The notes under the pieces: model-generated
Seen by the model: only the letters and a program-made list of their open reading frames with translations
Told to the model about the DNA's origin: nothing
The model's database searches: none
Position numbers and translations under genes: made by a program
Source of the DNA: Candidatus Flexifilum breve
Lineage (GTDB): Bacteria; Chloroflexota; Anaerolineae; Aggregatilineales; Phototrophicaceae
Direction of reading: 5' to 3'
DNA length: 64,000 nucleotides
Assembly (NCBI GenBank): GCA_016717205.1
Contig: JADKGC010000001.1
Coordinates: 372,001-436,000, forward strand
In this document: positions 15,633-24,162 of the stretch, piece by piece
How the letters are laid out: each line of letters begins with the position of its first letter
Numbering within the stretch: the stretch's first letter is position 1

Positions 15633-16832
15633 TCAGCCTCGCACGCTGATGTGCAGATCGGGGTTATGCGTGAGCAGCGCGATCAGCGACTCGTGCAGCG
15701 GCATTGAACCGGGGATGACTTCAATCGTCTGCGGACGCCCACCGTGCAGCACGTCATAGGCGACGTTGATGTGCGTGAGCGTATCCGCCGCCGCGAGGTT
15801 GTCGAACGTCGGCAGCTCCTGATACCCGGCGATCTCTTCGCCCCACGTCACGCGCACAAACCACCAGTTCAGCCCGTTCGATTGCGCGGGATAGGGGTCT
15901 TGCGTGAGCGCGTCGCCGGGCGTTTGCTGCCGCGCCCACAGCAGCGCCAGCAGCGCGATCTGGTCATGGCTGACGACATCTTCCGACGCGATGATCAGCG
16001 GAGAGGTGAGCGGCAGGCGATAGCCCGCGTCCGGCCCGTAAGTCGTCAGGGCTTGATCGGCGAGCGTCAGCGTCAGGCGCAGCTTGACCGCCAACTGCGG
16101 AATCGTGTTCAGTTCAGCCAGCTTCTCGTGAAAAGTCGCGCCGTCGCGGTGCAGCACCATGCGGCTGTGGTCGCTGATCCAGCCGACCGCATTTTTCAGG
16201 CCAAGCGACGCGCCCGCTAGCACATGCTTCCCCAAGCGCGGCAAATTCACAATGTGGTCGACTTGGTCGAGAATGGCCGCGACCTGCAAACCGTCGCCCC
16301 AGTGATGATCGACAGCGGGTACGCCGGGAATATACGCTTGGTCGAAGGGCACTTCTTCAAAGCAGTGAACTTGTGCGCCCGCCGCTTCCGCCGCCGCGAG
16401 CAGACCATTCTGCTCCATATTGGCGCGCGTCGATCCGATCGTACCTTCGGCGAGATGGCGCACGAACTGCGCGCCGCTCATATCCCCCACGTAGATTGTC
16501 CCCGCGCCCGCTTCCTTCAAGCGGCGGATGACGCCTTCGAGCACGGCGGGCGATGTCACCGAGGGTGCGGTCAGGTTGGAGTTGCTGGCGACTTTGACGA
16601 ACACCGAATCGCCGGGGCGCAGCCACGCGAAGTCGGTCGCCGCATTCATGGCCGCTTGCACCGCGTCGCTGGTCGTCGTTTCAGTGGGATTGAACGTGTG
16701 CAGGTGGACTTTGGTCGTCAGGCCGTCGGCACGGATACCCGGCAAGGTGATCAACTTGGGTGTGAGCAGCGCGGCGACCGAGGCTCCGGCCACGCCGAGA
16801 AATCGTCGGCGGGAGAGGGGATGATGGCTCAT
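15633..16832 (-). CDS. Tat-exported DUF362 protein
   Basis: A 399-residue protein beginning with a twin-arginine signal (SRRRFLGVAGASVAALL), followed by a DUF362 domain: VFVKVASNSNLTAPSVTSP, RRLKEAGAGTIYVGDMSG, IVNLPRLGKHVLAGASLGLKNAVG. Some DUF362 proteins carry ferredoxin-type clusters, but this one has only a single cysteine (VHCFEEV), so no iron-sulfur centre is likely. Twin-arginine export usually means folding, often with a cofactor, in the cytoplasm. It is the first gene of the redox operon and is divergent from the inositol regulator gene. Function of the family is not established. Confidence 0.85.
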   Translation of the reverse strand: MSHHPLSRRRFLGVAGASVAALLTPKLITLPGIRADGLTTKVHLHTFNPTETTTSDAVQAAMNAATDFAWLRPGDSVFVKVASNSNLTAPSVTSPAVLEGVIRRLKEAGAGTIYVGDMSGAQFVRHLAEGTIGSTRANMEQNGLLAAAEAAGAQVHCFEEVPFDQAYIPGVPAVDHHWGDGLQVAAILDQVDHIVNLPRLGKHVLAGASLGLKNAVGWISDHSRMVLHRDGATFHEKLAELNTIPQLAVKLRLTLTLADQALTTYGPDAGYRLPLTSPLIIASEDVVSHDQIALLALLWARQQTPGDALTQDPYPAQSNGLNWWFVRVTWGEEIAGYQELPTFDNLAAADTLTHINVAYDVLHGGRPQTIEVIPGSMPLHESLIALLTHNPDLHISVRG

Positions 16833-17078
16833 TTTTGACTCGCATTTCCGGTGTTTGGCTGAGGTTCTTGGTCAGGACGGGCGACAAACACGCGTGGTCA
16901 ACGAAGTGCGCGCCACAGATCGGCGCAGCGCCGCTCATTGTACCTCCGTGTGGTCGGGAGCACCACGGTTGGCGGTTTGATTCCGATTATCTTAGCCATC
17001 TGATCACGCTGTGCGCCAGTCCTCATCTGTTGCGTATTTCACAATGACTTTGCATAATCAGGTCATATGAGCACTAAA

Positions 17079-17099
17079 ATGTTGCACAATAAGCAACAT
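17079..17099 (+). promoter_or_regulatory. palindrome upstream of the IclR gene, candidate operator
   Basis: ATGTTGC, seven bases, GCAACAT is a perfect inverted repeat 18 bases before the chosen IclR ATG at 17118. This position and symmetry suit autoregulation by a dimeric regulator. The left arm contains a possible alternative ATG. Confidence 0.45.
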
Positions 17100-17117
17100 T
17101 CACTTGATAGGGACGGG

Positions 17118-17885
17118 ATGAGCGAAATACAATCACTGATGCGCGGGCTGCAAATCGTCGATCTCATCTGGCAGGCGGGCCGCTCGGTGAGCATTACCGA
17201 ACTGGCTGAAGCGCTGGACGTCGACAAGAGCAGCGCGTCGCGGCTCGTCAAGACGTTGGTATCCGCGGGGTATTTGCAACCGGAACGCGGATCGCGCAAG
17301 TATGTGGTGGGACCACGGCTCTATCAAATGGGTTGGGAACTGGTCAACCGCATGCCGCTGCGCGAAAAGGCCCGTAAGTACCTGTATCGATTGGTCAAAG
17401 ACACGGAAGAATGCGCGCATACCGCGGTGTATTCAGAAGGCAAGGCGCTCATGATCGATGACGTGGAAGCGTCGCACTCGCTGCGCGTGGTCGGCGGCAT
17501 CGGACGCATGCTGCCCATGCACTGCACCGCGGTCGGCAAGACGCTGCTCGCCTTTGGCGAACTGCCGCTGCCGGCCACGCTGGAGCGCAAAATGCCCAAC
17601 ACATTGACCGATCCCGATGCGCTCGCGCGGCATCTGGCGCAGGTGTGCGAACAGGGTTATGCCATCGACGATGAAGAACATCAGCCGGGGGTGCGCTGCC
17701 TCGCCGCTCCGGTTTACAACATGGCGGGGATCGCGGTCGCGGCGATTGGTATCTCCGGCCCGACGGTGCGCGTCACTAAGGAGCGGGTCGCGGTGCTGGC
17801 GGGGCATGTACTGCGCGCCGCGCGCGAACTTTCAGCCGAACTAGGTTACAACGCTGAGGAGGCGGGCTATGACGACCGGGTATGA
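17118..17885 (+). CDS. IclR-family regulator of the inositol cluster
   Basis: A 255-residue regulator with an N-terminal winged helix-turn-helix (about 5-65: SITELAEALDVDKSSASRLVKTLVSAG) and a C-terminal IclR ligand-binding domain (LRVVGGIGRMLPMHCTAVGKTLLAF, RGIWRR-like region, AAPVYNMAGIAVAAIGISGP). The start at 17118 has AGGGACGGG upstream and gives the usual family length; ATGs at 17067 and 17079 are in frame but poorly preceded, and the second lies in the palindrome. Its last 17 bases overlap iolC, so the regulator is co-translated with the pathway. The effector is probably an inositol pathway intermediate, by context. Confidence 0.88.
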   Translation: MSEIQSLMRGLQIVDLIWQAGRSVSITELAEALDVDKSSASRLVKTLVSAGYLQPERGSRKYVVGPRLYQMGWELVNRMPLREKARKYLYRLVKDTEECAHTAVYSEGKALMIDDVEASHSLRVVGGIGRMLPMHCTAVGKTLLAFGELPLPATLERKMPNTLTDPDALARHLAQVCEQGYAIDDEEHQPGVRCLAAPVYNMAGIAVAAIGISGPTVRVTKERVAVLAGHVLRAARELSAELGYNAEEAGYDDRV

Positions 17886-18882
17886 TTCGCTGCACATGGG
17901 GCGCAGCAGCATTGATCTCTACTCCAACGATATTGGCGCCCCCTTCCCGCAGATCAACAGCTTTGCGGCCTATGTCGGAGGGTCGCCGCTGAATATCAGC
18001 GTCGGGGCGCACCGCCTCGGCTTGAACACCGCCCTGCTGACCGCCGTTGGCGTCGATCCGGTTGGCGATTTCATCCTCGACTTCCTCAACCGCGAAGGCG
18101 TGGTGACGCAGTTCATCCCGCGCAAACCGGGACGCCGCACCAGCGCCGTGATCCTCGGCATCGAACCGCCGGATAAGTTTCCACTCGTCTACTACCGCGA
18201 CAACTGCGCCGATAACGCGCTCGACATTGACGACGTGCTGGCATCGCCGCTCACGAGCTGCAAAGTCTTTCAGTTCGCTGGGACGAACCTGAGCGTCGAG
18301 CCCAGCCGCAGCGCAACCTTCTTCGCGGCAGAACGCGCCAAAGCCGCCGGAGTCAAAGTCATGCTGGATGTCGACTTCCGCCCGAACCAATGGCATGACG
18401 TCCGCGCCTTCGGTGTGCAGGTACGCGCTATCCTGCGCAACGTGGACATCGTGATCGGCACGGAAGACGAGGTCAACGCCGCGCTCATGATCGAAACCGG
18501 GCAGATGTCGCTCACGCACTCGCAGATCTCCGATACGCATGTGCAAGGCGACACCGAACGCGCCATCGCCGCCCTGCTCGCGATGGGGCCGGAAGCGCTC
18601 ATCCTCAAAACGGGTTCGCGCGGATCGCGCATCTACCTGAAAAACGGCGAAGTGATCGAAGCGCCGGGTTATCCGGTCGAGGTGTACAACATCCTCGGCG
18701 CGGGCGATGCCTTTGGCGGCGGTTTCCTCTATGGGTATATCAACGGCTGGGGCTGGAAGAAATCCGCGCGGCTCGGCAACGCGTGCGGCGCGATCGTCGT
18801 GACCAAGCACGGCTGCGCCAACTTCATGCCAACCCTGCCGGAAGTCGAAGCCTTTGTCAGCACCCGCGGCGGCTTGGAGTAA
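17869..18882 (+). CDS. iolC: 5-dehydro-2-deoxygluconokinase
   Basis: A 337-residue PfkB-family sugar kinase. It has INSFAAYVGGSPLNISVGAHRLGL near the N-terminus and VYNILGAGDAFGGGFLYGYING with the catalytic Asp (GAGD) near the C-terminus, both typical of IolC. It phosphorylates 5-dehydro-2-deoxy-D-gluconate, the fifth step of inositol breakdown. GAGGAGG stands before the ATG inside the end of the regulator gene. It is a kinase only: the C-terminal DUF2090 aldolase domain that some IolC proteins carry is absent. The separate LacD-like aldolase at 25826 may supply that step. Confidence 0.9.
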   Translation: MTTGYDSLHMGRSSIDLYSNDIGAPFPQINSFAAYVGGSPLNISVGAHRLGLNTALLTAVGVDPVGDFILDFLNREGVVTQFIPRKPGRRTSAVILGIEPPDKFPLVYYRDNCADNALDIDDVLASPLTSCKVFQFAGTNLSVEPSRSATFFAAERAKAAGVKVMLDVDFRPNQWHDVRAFGVQVRAILRNVDIVIGTEDEVNAALMIETGQMSLTHSQISDTHVQGDTERAIAALLAMGPEALILKTGSRGSRIYLKNGEVIEAPGYPVEVYNILGAGDAFGGGFLYGYINGWGWKKSARLGNACGAIVVTKHGCANFMPTLPEVEAFVSTRGGLE

Positions 18883-18910
18883 CACAACGTACTGATTCTG
18901 GAAATTCGCG

Positions 18911-18991
18911 GCCTCACCCCGTTTCGCTGCGCTCAACCGCCCCTCTTCCAAGGGAGAGGGGCAAAAAATCGCCAGATTTTTGGGGTGAGGC
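18911..18991. repeat. palindromic CCTCACCCCG element after iolC
   Basis: GCCTCACCCCGTTTCGCTGC opens the element and TTGGGGTGAGGC closes it, enclosing CCCCTCTTCC-AAGGGAGAGGGG. A shorter relative with the same first 20 bases lies at 24068-24110. Confidence 0.7.
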
Positions 18992-19032
18992 TTGTTTACC
19001 AGCATTGCGATTCACTGGAACTAGGAGTTTTT

Positions 19033-19794
19033 ATGGGACAACTTAAACATTCCGTTTCATGGTGGTGTTTTGTACCACAGCCAATGACGCCGCAGGCCTT
19101 CGTGCAGGCCGTCGCCGACCTCGGCTATGACGCGATCGATCTGGTCGAACCGGAAGACTATCAACTGGTCAGGGATCACGGGCTGGAGATCGCGGCGGTG
19201 CGCGGGCATGCGCTCCGACCGCAGGGACTCAATCGGCTGGAACATCGCGGCAGTATCGAGGGGGAACTCACGGAGAGTCTCAAGCTGGCGGCAGACTGGC
19301 ACGTCCCGTATGTGATCTGCTTCAGCGGCAACCGCTTAGGGCTCAGCGATGAACAAGGCGCGGAGAACACCGCCGCCAACCTGAGCTATTTCGCCAAAAT
19401 GGCCGAAGATGCGGGCGTCACGCTCGTCCTTGAACTACTCAACAGCAAGGTCGATCACCCTGACTATCAGGCCGACTCGACCGCGTGGGGCGTCAAGGTC
19501 TGTCAGATGGTCAATTCGCCGCGCGTCAAACTGCTGTACGACATCTATCACATGCAAGTAATGGAGGGCGACGTGATCCGTACCATCCGCGACTATCACG
19601 CCTACTTCGGGCATTACCACACCGCAGGCAACCCCGGTCGTAACGAGATCGACGATACGCAGGAATTGAACTACCGCCCCATCGCCCAGGCGATCCGGGA
19701 CACGGGTTTCACGGGTTATCTGGCGCAGGAGTTCATCCCGACAGGTGATCCCGTCGCTGGACTGAAAAATGCTTTAGAGATCTGCAAAGTCTAG
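19033..19794 (+). CDS. hydroxypyruvate-isomerase-like TIM-barrel sugar isomerase
   Basis: A 253-residue xylose-isomerase-like TIM barrel of the Hyi group. The predicted metal ligands are Glu in VLELLNSK, Asp in LLYDIYHMQ, His in FGHYHTAGNPGR and Glu in LAQEFIP; the signature HTAGNPGRNEIDDTQE is characteristic. Known members interconvert hydroxypyruvate and tartronate semialdehyde, an aldose-ketose isomerisation. Here it lies between iolC and iolD in a cluster that lacks iolB. It may therefore do the missing 5-deoxyglucuronate isomerase step, or serve as an IolI/IolH-type accessory protein. AGGAG lies six bases before the chosen ATG; the family call is firm, the substrate is inferred. Confidence 0.85.
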   Translation: MGQLKHSVSWWCFVPQPMTPQAFVQAVADLGYDAIDLVEPEDYQLVRDHGLEIAAVRGHALRPQGLNRLEHRGSIEGELTESLKLAADWHVPYVICFSGNRLGLSDEQGAENTAANLSYFAKMAEDAGVTLVLELLNSKVDHPDYQADSTAWGVKVCQMVNSPRVKLLYDIYHMQVMEGDVIRTIRDYHAYFGHYHTAGNPGRNEIDDTQELNYRPIAQAIRDTGFTGYLAQEFIPTGDPVAGLKNALEICKV

Positions 19795-19824
19795 TTTTAG
19801 CGGAATGAGAAAGGGGTTTTCCCT

Positions 19825-21690
19825 ATGAAAACAACCCGTTTGACGATGGCGCAGGCGCTCGTGCTCTACCTCTCCCAGCAAAGCGTGGAGCGCGACGGCG
19901 TCGTCAACAAGTTTTTTGAAGGCGTGTGGGGCATTTTCGGTCACGGCAACGTCGCCGGGATCGGGCAGGCACTCCAGCAGTACGCTGACGAGCTGCGCTT
20001 CTTTCAGGCGCGCAACGAGCAGGCGATGGTGCACGCCGCGATTGCGTTTTCCAAGCAGCGCAACCGCCTCGCGACCTTCGCCTGCACCTCGTCGATTGGC
20101 CCCGGCGCGACCAACATGATCACGGGCGCGGCGGTGGCGACGGTCAACCGCATCCCCGTGCTGCTGCTCCCCGGCGATATCTTCGCGGAACGCATGCAAG
20201 CGCCCGTGCTCCAGCAGTTGGAGAACGAGCACTCGCTCGACGTGAGCGTCAATGATGCCTTCAAGCCTGTATCGCGCTTCTGGGATCGTATCTACCGCCC
20301 GGAACAGTTGATCAGCTCGGTCCATGAAGCCATGCGCGTGCTCACCTCTCCGGCGGACACAGGCGCCGTTACGCTAGCACTGCCGCAAGATGTGCAGGCG
20401 ACTGCCTACGACTACCCGGTGGAGTTGTTCGAGCCGCGCGTGTGGCATATCCGCCGTGATCGTCCCGATGCCGGGTTACTAGCGCGGGCAGCAGCGGCGA
20501 TTCGGGACGCCAAGCACCCCATGATTGTCGCGGGCGGCGGCGTCCACTACAGCGGCGCGCATGACGCCTTGCAGGTGCTGGTCGAAACGCTCGGCATCCC
20601 GGTCGGCGAATCGCAGGCGGGCAAGGGCGCGCTCCCCTACGATCATCCGCTCAACCTCGGCGCCATTGGCGCGACCGGAACAGAAGGCGCGAACATCATC
20701 GCCCGCGAAGCCGACCTGATTATTGGCATCGGCACCCGCTACAGCGACTTCACCAGCGCGTCCAACACGGCCTTCCAGAACCCGGACGTGCGCTTCATCA
20801 ACATCAATGTGATGGAATTCGACGCCTATAAGCGCAGCGCGATCCCGCTGGTCGGCGATGCGCGCGCCACGCTTGAAGAACTGCTGCCGTTGGTGCAGGA
20901 CTTCCAGACGGACGCCGAATATCAAACGCGCTGCCGCCAACTCAACGCGGCGTGGGATATGGAAGTCGCGCGCATTTACAACCTGGAACACGAGCCGATG
21001 CTCAGTCAGGGCGAAGTCGTCGGCATGATCAACACCTTCAGCCGCGCGCGCGATGTCGTGCTGTGCGCGGCGGGGAGTCTACCCGGCGACCTGCATAAGC
21101 TGTGGCGCACGCGTGATCCACGCGCCTATCACCTTGAATACGGCTTCTCGACGATGGGCTACGAGATCGCGGGCGGGTTGGGGGCGAAACTGGCCGATCC
21201 CACGCGCGAAGTCTATGTGATGGTGGGCGACGCCTCGTTCCTGATGATGAACAGCGAACTGGTGACGATGGTGCAGGAAGGGATCAAAGTGACCATCATC
21301 ATCCTCGACAATCACGGCTACGCCAGCATCGGCGGGCTGAGCAAGAGCGTCGGCAGCGACGGTTTCGGCACCAAATACCGCCAGCGTACCGACACCGGCC
21401 AACTCGACGGCGAGGTGCTCCCGCTCGACTTCGTCAAGTTGTGCGAAGGCATGGGCGCGCTCACCTTTAAGGCGCTCAACCGCGATGAATTCGGCGATGC
21501 GCTGGAGCGCGCCCGCGAGGTTACGGGCGGCCCGGTGTGCATCGTCACCGAGGTTGACCGGCGGCAGCGCGTCGGCGGCTATGAATCGTGGTGGGACGTG
21601 AGTGTCGCCGAGGTCAGCGAAAACCCCGACGTGCAGCGCGCCCGCGCCGCCTATGAAGCGGCCAAGCAAAAAGAACGGCATTACCTGTAA
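19825..21690 (+). CDS. iolD: 3D-trihydroxycyclohexane-1,2-dione hydrolase
   Basis: A 621-residue thiamine diphosphate enzyme that opens the ring of 3D-(3,5/4)-trihydroxycyclohexane-1,2-dione to 5-deoxyglucuronate. The N-terminal part VNKFFEGVWGIFGHGNVAGIGQAL contains the IolD-type signature. The ThDP-binding pattern is seen at VMVGDASFLMMNSELVTMVQ (GDxSF) and ends near IIILDNHGYASIGGLS. Length matches the family (about 615-645). It follows the isomerase gene by 30 bases with a GGGG-type ribosome-binding site. Confidence 0.93.
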   Translation: MKTTRLTMAQALVLYLSQQSVERDGVVNKFFEGVWGIFGHGNVAGIGQALQQYADELRFFQARNEQAMVHAAIAFSKQRNRLATFACTSSIGPGATNMITGAAVATVNRIPVLLLPGDIFAERMQAPVLQQLENEHSLDVSVNDAFKPVSRFWDRIYRPEQLISSVHEAMRVLTSPADTGAVTLALPQDVQATAYDYPVELFEPRVWHIRRDRPDAGLLARAAAAIRDAKHPMIVAGGGVHYSGAHDALQVLVETLGIPVGESQAGKGALPYDHPLNLGAIGATGTEGANIIAREADLIIGIGTRYSDFTSASNTAFQNPDVRFININVMEFDAYKRSAIPLVGDARATLEELLPLVQDFQTDAEYQTRCRQLNAAWDMEVARIYNLEHEPMLSQGEVVGMINTFSRARDVVLCAAGSLPGDLHKLWRTRDPRAYHLEYGFSTMGYEIAGGLGAKLADPTREVYVMVGDASFLMMNSELVTMVQEGIKVTIIILDNHGYASIGGLSKSVGSDGFGTKYRQRTDTGQLDGEVLPLDFVKLCEGMGALTFKALNRDEFGDALERAREVTGGPVCIVTEVDRRQRVGGYESWWDVSVAEVSENPDVQRARAAYEAAKQKERHYL

Positions 21691-21709
21691 CGCCAGGTAT
21701 GGATTGAGT

Positions 21710-21840
21710 GGCCGACCCCACCCCCAACCTCTCCCCAAATTCAGGGAAGAGGCCAAGGTGGGTTCTCGAAAGAACGGATGTAGGGGCGCACCTCTGTGTG
21801 CGCCCAAAACCGGGCAGACACAGAGGTCTGCCCCTACACA
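21710..21840. repeat. two adjacent palindromic repeats between iolD and iolE
   Basis: The 266-base gap between iolD and iolE holds a diverged GACCCCACCCCCAACC to GGGAAGAGG element (21714-21753). It is followed by TGTAGGGGCGCACCTCTGTG to AGGTCTGCCCCTACA (21779-21838). Only about 100 bases of ordinary spacer remain before iolE. Confidence 0.7.
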
Positions 21841-21956
21841 CGGACTTTCGAGAAGTAACTTAAGGGGGGTGAGGGGTGCGCCAATCGATTTGCAGTCAGT
21901 TGAAGTACCTGTAGGGCGAATCCCCTACTTATTGGCTACACACAAGGACAAACAGC

Positions 21957-22853
21957 ATGGCGATCAAAGTCGCAAGCGCCCCGGTGTCGTGGGGCATCTA
22001 TGAATTCGAAGGGATCGAACCGAAGTATCCCTATCAGCGCGTCCTCGACGAAATCCAGCAGACCGGCTACACAGGCATCGAACTCGGCCCGTATGGCTAC
22101 CTGCCCACCGATCCCGCCGTGCTGCGGCAGGAACTCGGCGCGCGCGGATTGCAGCTCCTCTCGGCGTTCGTCCCGGTCAAGCTGGTCGATGCCGCCGCGC
22201 ACGAAGCCGGGGCGGAAGCCGCGCTCAAGGTCGGCAAGCTGTTGGCGGCGCTCGGCGCGCAGTACATCGTGCTGGCGGATGACAACGGCAGTGTGCCGGA
22301 ACTCGTCGCCAAAGCGGGACAGCGCACCGGCAGCGCGCTCACCAGCGCCCAATGGGATGTGTTCGCGCGGGGCGTCAACCTCGTCGCCCGCCGCATCAAC
22401 GACGAACTCGGCCTGAAAGTCGCGTTCCACCATCACTGCGCGGGCTACGTCGAAACGCCCGTCGAAGCCGCCGAACTGCTCGCCCGCACCGACGATCAAC
22501 TGGTCGGGCTGTGCCTCGACACCGGGCACTGGCACTACGCCGGGGGCGATGCCGCCGCCGCGATTCAGGAACTCAAAGGCCGCGTGACCTACCTGCATCT
22601 CAAGGACTGCCACACCGAGATCGCCGCCAAGTGCCGCGCCGAAGGCAAGAATTACTTTGAAGCGGTCAAGGCGGGCGTGTTCTGCGCGCTCGGTGAAGGC
22701 GAAGTCGACTTCCCCGCCGTCAAAGCGAACATGCTGGCGCTCGGCTATGACGGCTGGGCGATTGTCGAACAGGACATCCTGACCGAGGATCTCGACGTGC
22801 CCAAGCGTTTCTCGGCGGCGAACCGCGCGTATCTGAAATCCATTGGCCTGTAG
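21957..22853 (+). CDS. iolE: myo-inosose-2 dehydratase
   Basis: A 298-residue TIM-barrel protein that removes water from scyllo-inosose to give trihydroxycyclohexane-dione. It starts MAIKVASAPVSWGIYEFEG, the usual IolE opening. Metal ligand regions KVAFHHHCAGYVETPVE, LCLDTGHWHYAGGDAAAAI and YLHLKDCH are present, with Glu in AIVEQDILTED at the C-terminus. A GGA ribosome-binding site precedes the ATG. It is 15 bases ahead of iolG and likely co-transcribed with it. Confidence 0.9.
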   Translation: MAIKVASAPVSWGIYEFEGIEPKYPYQRVLDEIQQTGYTGIELGPYGYLPTDPAVLRQELGARGLQLLSAFVPVKLVDAAAHEAGAEAALKVGKLLAALGAQYIVLADDNGSVPELVAKAGQRTGSALTSAQWDVFARGVNLVARRINDELGLKVAFHHHCAGYVETPVEAAELLARTDDQLVGLCLDTGHWHYAGGDAAAAIQELKGRVTYLHLKDCHTEIAAKCRAEGKNYFEAVKAGVFCALGEGEVDFPAVKANMLALGYDGWAIVEQDILTEDLDVPKRFSAANRAYLKSIGL

Positions 22854-22868
22854 ACAAAGGAACCCAAC

Positions 22869-23879
22869 ATGGCTAGCGAAAAACTTGGCATTGGTCTGAT
22901 CGGCGCGGGGCGCATCGGCAAAGTGCACGGCGAAACCATCGCCCGCCGCGTCCCCGGCGCGCGCCTCGTCACCATTTGTGATGTCAATGCCGCCGCCGCG
23001 CAGGCACTGGCCGACGAACTCGGTGCGGAAGTCTCGCCCTCGGTTGAGGCGCTCCTGCAGCATCCTGAAGTTCAGGCCGTTGTGATCTGCTCCTCGACGG
23101 ATACCCACGCGCCGTTCATCAAGCTGGCGGCGGCGGCGGGGAAAGACATCTTCTGCGAAAAGCCGATTGCGACCGATCTGGCGGTCATCGACGCCGCGCT
23201 GCAAGCGGTCGAGCAAGCGGGCGTCAAGCTGATGATCGGCTTCAACCGCCGCTTCGACTCCAACTATGCCCGCGTCAAACAGGCGATTGTGAGCGGGGAG
23301 ATCGGCACGCCGCAGCTGCTGCACATCATCAGCCGCGACCCCGGCCCGCCGCCCGTGGCCTACATCAAGGTCTCCGGCGGCATCTTCCTCGACATGACCA
23401 TCCACGATTTCGACATGGCACGCTTCCTGTTCGGCGATGTGACCGAGGTCTACGCGGTCGGCGCGGTCATGGTGGATCCGGGCATTGGCGAAGCGGGCGA
23501 TATCGACACCGCCGTAATCACGCTCAAGTTCGCGAACGGCGCGATCGGCACGATTGACAACAGCCGCAAGGCCGTTTACGGTTACGATCAGCGCGTCGAA
23601 GCCTTCGGCAGCGCCGGAGCGGCCGCCAGCGAGAACAACTACTCGGATGCTGTCACGATCAGCACCGGGGACAGCGTACGGCGCGGTTTGCCGCTCAATT
23701 TCTTCATGGAACGCTACCTCGCCGCCTACCAGACCGAACTCGTGGCCTTCGTCAGCGCCCTGCGCGACGGCACGCCCATGCCCGTCACAGGCGCGGACGG
23801 CCGCGCTCCGGTCGTAATCGCGAAGGCGGCGCTCAAGTCGCTGCGCGAAAACCGCCCGGTCAAGCTGTCGGAAATCTAG
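22869..23879 (+). CDS. iolG: myo-inositol 2-dehydrogenase
   Basis: A 336-residue Gfo/Idh/MocA dehydrogenase that oxidises myo-inositol to scyllo-inosose with NAD. The dinucleotide fold is IGLIGAGRIGKVHGETIARR, the EKP motif is FCEKPIATD, and the catalytic region ends in DMTIHDFDMARFLFG (Asp-His pair). This close resemblance to IolG/Idh plus its position after iolE supports the call. An AGGA site precedes the ATG. Confidence 0.92.
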   Translation: MASEKLGIGLIGAGRIGKVHGETIARRVPGARLVTICDVNAAAAQALADELGAEVSPSVEALLQHPEVQAVVICSSTDTHAPFIKLAAAAGKDIFCEKPIATDLAVIDAALQAVEQAGVKLMIGFNRRFDSNYARVKQAIVSGEIGTPQLLHIISRDPGPPPVAYIKVSGGIFLDMTIHDFDMARFLFGDVTEVYAVGAVMVDPGIGEAGDIDTAVITLKFANGAIGTIDNSRKAVYGYDQRVEAFGSAGAAASENNYSDAVTISTGDSVRRGLPLNFFMERYLAAYQTELVAFVSALRDGTPMPVTGADGRAPVVIAKAALKSLRENRPVKLSEI

Positions 23880-23889
23880 GTTAAACGTG

Positions 23890-24043
23890 AGTTATGGATA
23901 GCACCTCTCTGACCCCACCCCCGACCCCTCCCCGAATTCAGGGAGGGGAGACAGCAAGAACGCTGTTCATCTCCCCTCCCCTCGCTTGCGTGGGAGAGGG
24001 GTTGGGGGTGAGGGGGAGGCGCGAATGAAGCTTATCCATAACT
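23890..24043. mobile_element. MITE-like element between iolG and iolA
   Basis: The ends are AGTTATGGATAGC (23890-23902) and GCTTATCCATAACT (24030-24043), inverted copies that differ by a single base. Between them sit two of the window's palindromic repeats (one with the GAATTC core, one with CCTCGCTTGCGTGGGAGAGG). No coding frame and no clear target duplication were found. Confidence 0.55.
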
Positions 24044-24067
24044 GATGTTGGGTTTACCTGTATGTGA

Positions 24068-24110
24068 CAACCTCACCCCGTTTCGCTGCGCTCAGTGCTT
24101 GGGGTGAGGC
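24068..24110. repeat. short CCTCACCCCG palindrome before iolA
   Basis: ACCTCACCCCGTTTCGCTGC opens it and TTGGGGTGAGGC closes it. The opening matches the element at 18911 base for base. It ends about 55 bases before the iolA ATG and could lie in its leader. Confidence 0.65.
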
Positions 24111-24162
24111 TGAAGTGAACGCCGCCGCTGCTATCCCAGCGGCTAGAGTGAAGAGAGCAAAA

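Noticed and set aside
21936..23405. 489-codon minus-strand frame opposite iolE and iolG
   Set aside because: Full of the repeated pattern of reversed codons from the two well-supported genes; no domain pattern.
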